A stretch of 10,829 nt of DNA. It comes from an uncultured Clostridia bacterium (GTDB lineage: Bacteria; Bacillota; Clostridia; Christensenellales; Borkfalkiaceae). Below are positions 1 through 5,446 of this stretch, in pieces. The position numbers and the translations under genes were made by a program. The stretch's first letter is position 1. Each line of letters starts with the position of its first letter. The stretch lies in assembly GCA_947629725.1 (NCBI GenBank), contig CANREU010000041.1:1-10829 (forward strand), read 5' to 3'. The notes under the pieces were generated by a model. It worked only from the letters and a program-made list of their open reading frames with translations. It did no database searches and was not told the origin of the DNA.

Positions 1-157
1 TGATGTTTTTGGGGGTGATCTCCTCGCGGAGTTCGGGGGAGAGCTGCGCGCGGCGATAGCGGTTGCGGAGCGCGATCGCGACGGCCTTTTTCGCCTCATC
101 CTGCCCGATGATGTGCTTGTTGAGTTCGTTTACGATTTGTTTGGGTGAAAGATCCAT
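1..157 (-). CDS. hslU: HslU (ClpY) ATPase subunit of HslUV protease, N-terminal part only
   Basis: The minus strand from the ATG at 155-157 encodes 52 residues beginning MDLSPKQIVNELNKHIIGQD and ending near the left edge of the window in ELREEITPKNI. This is the characteristic start of HslU/ClpY, the AAA+ unfoldase that feeds substrates into the HslV peptidase in the cytoplasm. The Walker A motif, expected around residue 60, lies outside the window, so ATPase function cannot be checked here. The start is supported by a GAGG ribosome-binding site at 165-168, seven bases upstream of the ATG. In most bacteria hslU directly follows hslV; here 833 bases of repeats and a DUF559 gene separate them, so hslU either depends on read-through or has its own promoter, which I could not identify. 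Confidence 0.95.
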   Translation of the reverse strand, partial: MDLSPKQIVNELNKHIIGQDEAKKAVAIALRNRYRRAQLSPELREEITPKNI

Positions 158-164
158 ATAAATA

Positions 165-168
165 CCTC
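165..168 (-). promoter_or_regulatory. hslU ribosome-binding site
   Basis: GAGG on the minus strand lies seven bases before the hslU ATG. It fixes the start codon at 157. It is embedded in AAAGTAGAATGAGG, whose first 11 bases also occur upstream of hslV. Confidence 0.6.
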
Positions 169-190
169 ATTCTACTTTAAGACTTTCTTT

Positions 191-244
191 AAGGCCTACC
201 CTTTCGCAAAGGGGAGGCTCCGCCGTAGGCGGTGGTGGGGATTG
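191..244 (+). repeat. Repeat unit A1
   Basis: This is the left copy of A. It holds a stem CCCTTT/AAAGGG (199-204 with 208-213) and a stem CCGCC/GGCGG (220-224 with 228-232). It ends nine bases beyond the DUF559 stop codon, so it flanks that gene on its 3' side. Confidence 0.8.
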
Positions 245-253
245 GACAGTTCC

Positions 254-604
254 TCACGTCATATGCGACAGAATATCGGCACATACACCGCGAAAATTTT
301 TCTTGATGTCGAGATTGGAATAACGCAATACGGTTAGCCCAAGAGATGCGAGAAATGCATCTCTTCGTCGATCGTACTCCTCCCCCGCGCTCTCGTAGTG
401 CTGCGAGCCGTCCAATTCGATCACAAGTTTGTGCTTTGCGCAATAAAAATCGGCAATGTAATTTCCGATGACTTTCTGCCGACAAAAGTGGCAAGATTGA
501 TTTTTCAGAAAGTCATACCAAAGTTTATTTTCTTCCTTCGTTGCACCATTGCGGAGTTGTGTAGCACGACCGCTCAAATCGGAATTGTGAAATTTGGTCG
601 TCAT
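254..604 (-). CDS. DUF559 domain protein, PD-(D/E)XK / Vsr-like endonuclease fold
   Basis: The 116-residue product starts MTTKFHNSDLSGRATQLRNG and is essentially one DUF559 domain. Visible family motifs are TKEENKLW (22-29), FCRQKVIGNYIADFYC (40-55, with D52), KLVIELDGSQHYE (59-71, with E63, D65, H69), YDRRRDAFLASLG (77-89) and VLRYSN (92-97). D52 and E63-x-D65 fit the acidic residues of the PD-(D/E)XK-like core. The family is predicted to contain nucleases related to Vsr; its biological role is poorly known. I choose the start at 604 because an upstream in-frame ATG at 682 would add 26 residues that are only translated repeat B1. The ribosome-binding sequence GGATGG then comes from the end of B1. 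G+C is strikingly low compared with its neighbours, indicating separate ancestry. Confidence 0.85.
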   Translation of the reverse strand: MTTKFHNSDLSGRATQLRNGATKEENKLWYDFLKNQSCHFCRQKVIGNYIADFYCAKHKLVIELDGSQHYESAGEEYDRRRDAFLASLGLTVLRYSNLDIKKNFRGVCADILSHMT

Positions 605-608
605 ATCG

Positions 609-674
609 CCATCCCCATCCGTCACGGCAAGCCGTGCCACCTTCCCCTTCCAACGGAAGGGTAAGGCCTTCGCC
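609..674 (-). repeat. Repeat unit B1
   Basis: This copy of B carries stems CACGGC/GCCGTG (623-628 with 631-636) and CCCTTCC/GGAAGGG (645-651 with 655-661). Read on the minus strand, its end GGATGGGGATGG lies just before the DUF559 ATG and probably serves as its ribosome-binding region. Confidence 0.8.
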
Positions 675-680
675 AACCCC

Positions 681-734
681 AAGGCCTACCCTTTCCCAAA
701 GGGGAGGCTCCGCCATAGGCGGTGGTGGGGATTG
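681..734 (+). repeat. Repeat unit A2
   Basis: Nearly identical to A1: same CCCTTT/AAAGGG stem, and CCGCC/GGCGG stem at 710-714 with 718-722. The loop bases differ (ATA instead of GTA, CCC instead of CGC) while the stems are kept. It is paired with B2 across 12 bases (735-746). Confidence 0.8.
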
Positions 735-746
735 ACTATCTACACA

Positions 747-816
747 CCCCATCCCCATCCGTCACGGCTCACGCCGCGCCACCTTCCCCTTCCAACGGAA
801 GGGTAAGGCTTTCGCC
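747..816 (-). repeat. Repeat unit B2
   Basis: This B copy has an altered first hairpin (CACGGC-TCAC-GCCGCG, one A-C mismatch) and the intact CCCTTCC/GGAAGGG second hairpin. It ends GGGTAAGGCTTTCGCC, close to the end of B1. Confidence 0.8.
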
Positions 817-822
817 GAGTAC

Positions 823-879
823 AAGGCCTACCCTTCCCCAAAGGGGAGGCTCCCCCGCTTGCGGGGGTGGTGGGGATTG
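823..879 (+). repeat. Repeat unit A3
   Basis: This A copy has a changed second stem: CCCCCGC/GCGGGGG (852-858 with 861-867) replaces the CCGCC/GGCGG of A1 and A2. Pairing is kept although both arms changed. It is paired with B3 across 12 bases (880-891). Confidence 0.8.
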
Positions 880-891
880 TTGATCGTCGAA

Positions 892-956
892 CCCCATCCC
901 CATTCGTCACGGCAAGCCGTGCCACCTTCCCCTTCCAACGGAAGGGTAAGGCTTTC
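892..956 (-). repeat. Repeat unit B3
   Basis: This B copy has stems CACGGC/GCCGTG (908-913 with 916-921) and CCCTTCC/GGAAGGG, and ends GGGTAAGGCTTTC. It differs from B1 by CATTCG for CATCCG near its start. Confidence 0.8.
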
Positions 957-964
957 AATTCGAT

Positions 965-991
965 ACCCGTCCGAGGACGGGTAAGGCTTTC
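965..991 (-). repeat. Truncated B-like remnant with re-paired hairpin at the hslV stop codon
   Basis: ACCCGTCC-GA-GGACGGGT forms a perfect eight-base-pair stem at 965-982, followed by AAGGCTTTC, the same end that follows the CCCTTCC/GGAAGGG hairpin in B2 and B3. The stem differs by a T-to-G and a matching A-to-C change. The shared terminus runs into the first base of the hslV stop triplet (991-993). On the transcribed strand no U tract follows the hairpin, so it is not a standard intrinsic terminator. Confidence 0.55.
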
Positions 992-1524
992 TACACCGTC
1001 TCGCAGATGATATGGTCGTTGGTATACACGCAAATTTCCGAGGCGATCTTGAGGGATTTTTTCGCGATCTCCTCCGCCGAAAAGTCGGTGTTCTGCGCAA
1101 GGGCGCGCGCCGCCGCGAGGGCGTAGTTGCCCCCGCTCCCGATCGCACAAATGCCCTCGTCGGGCTCGATCACCTCCCCCGTCCCCGAGAGGATGAGAAG
1201 GGTGTCCTTGTCCGCCGTGATCATCATCGCGTCCAACTTTCTGCCGATCTTATCCGACCGCCAGAGGTCGGCAAGCTCCACCGCCGAGCGCATGAGGTTG
1301 CCTGCAAATTTATTGAGCATGCCCTCGAAGCGCTCCGAGAGGGAGAAGGCGTCCGTGACCGACCCCGCAAAGCCCAAAATGACCTTGCCGCCGTAAATTC
1401 TCCGCACCTTGATCGCCGTGTTTTTGAAGACGACGCTCTCGCCCATCGTGACCTGCCCGTCCCCTGCGATCGCCGTAACGCCGCCCCTTTTGACGGCGCA
1501 AATCGTCGTACCCCGAAATTCCAT
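991..1524 (-). CDS. hslV: HslV (ClpQ) peptidase subunit of HslUV protease
   Basis: The 177-residue product is full length for HslV, the proteasome-related N-terminal nucleophile peptidase that forms a double hexamer capped by HslU in the cytoplasm. Visible motifs are GTTICAVK (5-12), AIAGDGQVTMG (18-28), the KVRR motif with K39, GFAGSVTDAF, ELADLWRSDK, LSGTGEVIEPD, AIGSGGNYALAAARAL and the C-terminal EICVYTNDHI. The start at 1524 is chosen because AAAGGAG (1531-1537) lies six bases upstream; the in-frame ATG at 1551 would place that site inside the coding region and add nine residues unlike the family. The mature nucleophile is probably T6, requiring removal of MEFRG; glycine before the threonine matches the usual autoprocessing junction of proteasome beta subunits. 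It follows the TIR-Sel1 gene after 71 bases and is separated from hslU by the repeat array. Confidence 0.96.
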   Translation of the reverse strand: MEFRGTTICAVKRGGVTAIAGDGQVTMGESVVFKNTAIKVRRIYGGKVILGFAGSVTDAFSLSERFEGMLNKFAGNLMRSAVELADLWRSDKIGRKLDAMMITADKDTLLILSGTGEVIEPDEGICAIGSGGNYALAAARALAQNTDFSAEEIAKKSLKIASEICVYTNDHIICETV

Positions 1525-1530
1525 GTGTAA

Positions 1531-1537
1531 CTCCTTT
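1531..1537 (-). promoter_or_regulatory. hslV ribosome-binding site
   Basis: AAAGGAG on the minus strand, six bases before the ATG at 1524. It decides the start against the upstream in-frame ATG at 1551. Confidence 0.8.
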
Positions 1538-1551
1538 GCCCGAGCGGGCAA
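1536..1551 (-). promoter_or_regulatory. Leader hairpin abutting the hslV ribosome-binding site
   Basis: TTGCCCG-CT-CGGGCAA can form a seven-base-pair stem whose last two bases overlap the start of the AAAGGAG site. No U tract follows, so it is unlikely to be a terminator. It might influence ribosome access or RNA stability; this is inference from position alone. Confidence 0.3.
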
Positions 1552-1595
1552 GACATTCTACTTTTATGTACCCGAAAACGCGCCCGTTGAAACGT

Positions 1596-3506
1596 CTATT
1601 TTTTGAGACGGCCGAGCGCCCGCTTGGCGCTGTCATTCCCCTGCGCAGCCGCTTTCTTATACCATTCGATCGCTTTTGCTATATCTTGCGTCACACCTCG
1701 ACCGTTTTCATAACACTCACCGAGATTGTATTGCGCATCGGCATCATCCTGCTCCGCCGCTCTTATGTACCAATAGACCGCTTTTTTATGAGACTGCGGC
1801 ACGCCTTGACCTTTTTCATAACACTCACCGAGATTGTATTGCGCCCACACATTCCCTTTTTTTGCCGCCTTCGTGTACCACTCTACCGCTTTCTCATAGG
1901 ACTGAGGAACGCCATAACCATTTTCATAGCAGACCCCGAGATTATTTTGCGCCTCTCTTAATCTTTTTTTTGCCGCTTTCGTATACCAATAGACTGCCTT
2001 CTCATAGGACTGCGGAACGCCATAACCATTTTCATAGCAATAGCCAAGATCGCATTGCGCCTCTCCTAATCTTTTTTTCGCCGCCTTCGTGTACCACTCT
2101 ACCGCTTTCTCATAGGACTGTGAAACGCCATACCCGTAGTAATAGCAATCGCCGAGATAATTTTGTGCCCACTTGTATCCCTGCTCTGCAGCTTCCGTGT
2201 ACCATTCTACCGCTTTCTCATAGGACTGAGGAACGCCATAACCATTTCCATAGCAGACCCCGAGATTACATTGCGCCTCCACATCCCCCCGTTTCGCGGC
2301 TTTGCGGTAAAAGTTGGCTGCCGCGCTATGACGTCCTACCATGTCGGCGATTTCCCCTATGAAACAAAACCATCCAGCGGCGAGAGAGAATCGTTTCTTT
2401 TTTCGCACTGTCTTGTACGGGACAGGTTGCACTTCTGCTTGCGGCACGGGCTGCACTTCTTTTTGCGGCGTGGGCGCAGGTGCGGGTTTCGGTTGCGGGG
2501 CGGGCTGCGCTTCTACTTGCGGTGCGGATTTATCCAAGCCGTACTTATGGTTTATGAGCCGATCCAATACGTCCTCGGGAGTGCGGGCGTATTCAAGATC
2601 CTCGAAAAATGCCTCCAACAAGATCTTCGCGCCGCGCGTCGTCTTGCCGCTGTCGCTCTCGGGGCGGTATTCCACGCGGTAGATGTCCGCACGGTGTTCG
2701 CGGAAATAGGGAATTTCCTTGTCGAGGGCGTCGCAATCCAAATCGCGCGAATTTTCGGTGGAGACGAACACCACGCTCTTGCAGTTGCGCATGGCGGTCT
2801 CAAGCAGCCGCTGATAGTTTTCCGCCGCCCCCTTGCCGTGGCGGAGGTTGCGCAGCGCCACGAAGCAGCTGAATCCCTCCTCCTCCAAATAGTCCGCAAG
2901 GGCGTTGACTTCCGCCATATCCTTGCTCGAATAGGCGAGGAAGACGTCTCGCGGGAGGTCGGCGTCATACACGCCGCTGTCGAGCTTTTCCGCCTCCTTC
3001 TCGGTGCGGGTGAAGTAGGCCGTATATTCCCCGCCATCGAAGACGCCCGCAAGGTGCGCGCGCTCCAAAAACGCCTTGAAGGAGACGAGGTTGCGCTTTT
3101 CGAGGGAGGCGAGCATGAATTTGCAGACGTCCGTGAGGAAGGATCTGCCCTGTTTTTCGGCGTCCACGCCGTCGAGAAAGCGGTTGACGGTGCGCACGTC
3201 GCTGTCGCATGCCGCCTCGTAGAAGTTCGCCAAAAAGTCGTCGGGGGCGTATTTTTTCACTTCCCGCGCCGCCGCGGTCACCCGCTCGCTGCTGACATTC
3301 TCCGCGCGGACAGCGTCGTAGAGCATGCGGCGGGCATGGGCGAGCCCCTCCTCCTTCGCCGCGCCGAGCGCCTTCAGAAGCGCCTCCTGTTCGTCGAGAA
3401 ATCCGGCGGCGAACACCCCGCCGCAGTGGGGGCAGAAGGCGCCATTTTCGCGCGCTTCGAGTTTATCGCCGCCGCAGCTCGGGCAGATCAAAGATGAAAG
3501 TTTCAT
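1596..3506 (-). CDS. Zinc-ribbon / TIR domain / Sel1-repeat protein, candidate NAD-cleaving immune or signalling protein
   Basis: The 636-residue product has four parts. A zinc ribbon uses C8, C11, C25, C28 (CPSCGG and CPHCGG). Residues about 40-180 are mainly helical with no recognised domain. A TIR domain spans about 186-302: DVFLAYSSKD (187-196) is box 1, CKSVVFVSTENS (242-253) the central strand, and CDALDKEI (258-265) places E264 where NAD-hydrolysing TIRs such as SARM1 carry the catalytic glutamate. A Pro/Gln/Ala-rich linker (about 326-364) leads to six full Sel1 repeats of 36 residues and a shorter seventh (393-636). No signal peptide is seen. The start has GAGG at 3515-3518, eight bases upstream. 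It lies 71 bases after the Sel1-only gene, probably in the same transcript. The TIR half is about 60% G+C, the Sel1 half markedly lower, suggesting fusion. NADase activity and a defence role are inferred, not shown. Confidence 0.85.
   Translation of the reverse strand: MKLSSLICPSCGGDKLEARENGAFCPHCGGVFAAGFLDEQEALLKALGAAKEEGLAHARRMLYDAVRAENVSSERVTAAAREVKKYAPDDFLANFYEAACDSDVRTVNRFLDGVDAEKQGRSFLTDVCKFMLASLEKRNLVSFKAFLERAHLAGVFDGGEYTAYFTRTEKEAEKLDSGVYDADLPRDVFLAYSSKDMAEVNALADYLEEEGFSCFVALRNLRHGKGAAENYQRLLETAMRNCKSVVFVSTENSRDLDCDALDKEIPYFREHRADIYRVEYRPESDSGKTTRGAKILLEAFFEDLEYARTPEDVLDRLINHKYGLDKSAPQVEAQPAPQPKPAPAPTPQKEVQPVPQAEVQPVPYKTVRKKKRFSLAAGWFCFIGEIADMVGRHSAAANFYRKAAKRGDVEAQCNLGVCYGNGYGVPQSYEKAVEWYTEAAEQGYKWAQNYLGDCYYYGYGVSQSYEKAVEWYTKAAKKRLGEAQCDLGYCYENGYGVPQSYEKAVYWYTKAAKKRLREAQNNLGVCYENGYGVPQSYEKAVEWYTKAAKKGNVWAQYNLGECYEKGQGVPQSHKKAVYWYIRAAEQDDADAQYNLGECYENGRGVTQDIAKAIEWYKKAAAQGNDSAKRALGRLKK
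1599..2330 (-). repeat. Sel1 tandem DNA repeats (108-bp period) in the TIR protein gene
   Basis: Six full 36-codon units and a partial one encode variants of YEKAVEWYTKAAKKG...AQ.NLG.CYENGYGVPQS. Stretches such as CGCTTTCTCATAGGACTG recur almost unchanged between units and also in the neighbouring Sel1-only gene. One sampled segment (1921-1980) is 24/60 G+C, against 39/60 at 3241-3300 in the N-terminal part of the same gene. Confidence 0.85.
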
Positions 3507-3532
3507 GCTCGTTTCCTCTGTTTGTATCTCTC

Positions 3533-3550
3533 CGCCCGACCGCGCGGGCG
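3533..3550 (-). promoter_or_regulatory. Hairpin in the leader between the Sel1-only and TIR genes
   Basis: CGCCCG (3545-3550 read on the minus strand) pairs with CGGGCG (3533-3538) across a six-base loop, a short way upstream of the TIR gene's ribosome-binding site. No U tract follows. It resembles the GCCCG/CGGGC hairpin before hslV. Its function is unknown. Confidence 0.25.
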
Positions 3551-3577
3551 CATGTTACGTTCTTCGTGCGAACGGCG

Positions 3578-5446
3578 TCAAAAGCCGCCCTTTTCCAGTG
3601 CCTCTTTTGCGTGTGCGTATCCCTGTGCCGCCGACTTCTTGTACCAATACGCCGCCTGCTCGCGGGACTGCTGCACCCCCCGACCGTGTTCATAGCAATA
3701 GCCGAGGTTGTATTGCGCGGAGGCGAGCCCGCTCTTTGCCGCTTTCGCGTACCATTCTGCGGCCTTTCCATAATCTTGCGAAACGCCGCCCTTCTCGTGA
3801 AAAGACTGCCCCATCATCTGCTCAAAGCTCAAATTCGTGCCCTTTCCGTAGTAATAGCACTCTCCGAGGGCGTTTTGCGCTTCGGCATACCCCTGCTTCG
3901 CGGCCTTCGTGTACCACGCAATCGCCTCCGAAAAGCACGGGGCCGTGCCCTTCCCGTATTCATGGCAACACCCGAGGTTGTATTGCGCGTGGGCATACCC
4001 CTGCTGTGCCGACTTCATGTACCACTCGAACGCTTTTCCGGGATCGGCGTTCACGCCCTTGCCGTATTCATGGCAATAGCCGAGGTTGAATTGCGCCTCG
4101 GGATGCTCCTGCGCGGCGGCTTTTTCATACCACTCCAGCGCTTTTTGATAGGACTGCGGGACGCCATACCCATAGTAATAGCAATCACCGAGACTGTTCT
4201 GCGCGTCGGCGTTCCCCTGCCGTGCCGCTTTCGTGTACCACTCTATGGCTTTCCCGTGATCTTTCGGAACGCCTTGCCCGTTGTAATAGCGGTTGCCGAG
4301 ATTGTTTTGCGCGTTGGCATTCCCTTGCGCTGCGGCCTTCGTATACCATTCTACCGCTTTCTCATAGGACTGCGGAACGCCTTGACCGTTCTCATAACAA
4401 TAACCGAGACTGTCTTGCGCATTGGCATTCCCCTGCAGCGCGGCCTTCATGTACCATTCTGCCGCTTTCTCATAGGATTGAGGAACGCCGTTCCCGTAGT
4501 AATAGCATTCGCCGAGGTTGTTCTGCGCCCACTTGTTCTCCTCTTCGACGGCCTTTGTGTACCACTCCACCGCCTTCCCGAAATCCTGCGGAACGCCGCG
4601 GCCGTTATAGTAGCACCGGCCGAGATTGTTTTGCGCGTCGGCATTCCCCTGTCCTGCGGCTTTTTTATACCACTCTGCGGCCATCCCGAGATCTTGCGGA
4701 ACGCCCCGCCCGTGCTCATAACAAATGGCGAGATTGTATTGCGCGTCGGCATTCTCCTGCTCTGCGGCTTTCGTATACCATTCTACCGCCTTTCCGTAAT
4801 CCTGCGGGACGCCGTTCCCGTAGTAATAGCAGTCGCCGAGATTGTTTTGCGCGTTGTCGTCCCCCTGCTCTGCGGCCTTCGTGTACCACTCAACCGCCTT
4901 TCCGTAATCCTGCGGAACGCCCAACCCGTTGTAATAGCACCTGCCGAGATTGTTTTGCGCGTCGGCATTCTCTTGCTCCGCCGACTTTGTGTACAGCTCC
5001 ACCGCTTTTTCATAGGACCGGGGAACGCCTTCCCCGTGTTCATAACAACAGCCGAGGTTGTTTTGCCCCCACTCGTTCCCCTGCTTTGCGGCCTTCGTGT
5101 ACCATTCTACCGCTTTCTCATAGGACTGTGGAACGCCTTCCCCGTGCTCATAGCAATAGCCGAGACTGTTTTGCGCGTCCGCATGTCCCTGCTCCGCCGC
5201 CTGCCCGTACCAATAGGCCGCCTCCTCATCGGATTGCGGCACGCCATTCCCGTAGTAATAGCATTCGCCGAGGTTGTTTTCCGCCTCGCAGTGGCCCTGT
5301 TCGGCCGCCAGCGCATACCAGTAGGCCGCCATTGCGTCGGACTGCGGGACGCCCTCCCCGTTTTCATAGCAATAGCCGAGATCGTTTTGGGCGTCGGCAT
5401 ACCCCGCTTCCGCCGCCTGACGGTAACAGGAGACGGCCTCTTCATA
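3578..5446 (-). repeat. Long 108-bp-period tandem repeat tract encoding Sel1 units
   Basis: About 17 successive units of 108 bases share near-identical blocks, for example the codons for YEKAVEWYTKAA and GVPQ(S/D). Such a tract can gain or lose units by recombination, can exchange sequence with the TIR gene's repeats, and is prone to collapse in short-read assembly. Confidence 0.8.

Larger units (their letters stand above)
191..674 (-). mobile_element. Candidate mobile unit: A1 - DUF559 nuclease gene - B1
   Basis: The DUF559 gene lies inside an A/B inverted pair exactly where the two neighbouring A/B pairs hold only 12 bases. The cargo has far lower G+C than the neighbouring genes (20 of 60 bases at 481-540). 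I infer a nuclease-carrying version of the repeat beside cargo-free versions, comparable in logic to REP elements with a REP-associated transposase or to MITEs with their parent transposon. No transposase signature, clean target-site duplication or empty site is visible, so mobility is an inference. Confidence 0.4.
178..990. repeat. Alternating A/B inverted hairpin-repeat array between hslV and hslU
   Basis: The stretch between hslV and hslU is built from two related repeats of about 54-70 bases. A reads on the plus strand and ends in GGTGGTGGGGATTG; B begins with ATCCCCATCC and ends in GGGTAAGGC(C/T)TTC, and is roughly the reverse complement of A. The order is A1, DUF559 gene, B1, A2, B2, A3, B3, then a B-like remnant. 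The B-to-B step is about 137-145 bases. Just left of A1, bases 178-187 (TAAGACTTTC) match the B terminus TAAGGCTTTC at 9 of 10 positions, suggesting a further eroded B. Each unit contains two short stem-loops. Apart from the DUF559 gene I see no coding sequence here; apparent open frames are repeat translations. Confidence 0.85.

Noticed and set aside
158..200. sigma-A promoter for hslU using TAGAAT as -10
   Set aside because: It would place the transcript start at about the ribosome-binding site or ATG, and no matching -35 hexamer is present.
605..682. Upstream ATG at 682 as the DUF559 start
   Set aside because: It would add 26 residues consisting of translated repeat B1; the family-like sequence begins at the ATG at 604.
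191..956. CRISPR array
   Set aside because: Repeats alternate in orientation, are 54-70 bases long with unequal steps of about 137-145 bases, and lack uniform unique spacers or cas genes.
965..982. Intrinsic terminator directly after hslV
   Set aside because: The stem is perfect, but the following bases on the transcribed strand are AUCGAAUUG rather than a U tract.
740..1150. Minus-strand frames through the repeats reading as small proteins (for example with LPFRWKGKVARLAVT)
   Set aside because: These are translations of repeats B and A joined to an hslV shadow frame; the same peptide recurs at every B copy and no translation signal is specific to them.
2335..2390. Transmembrane segment in the TIR-Sel1 protein (FSLAAGWFCFIGEIADMVG)
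   Set aside because: It contains Glu and Asp inside the stretch and runs straight into the first Sel1 unit, so it is better read as a degenerate repeat helix.
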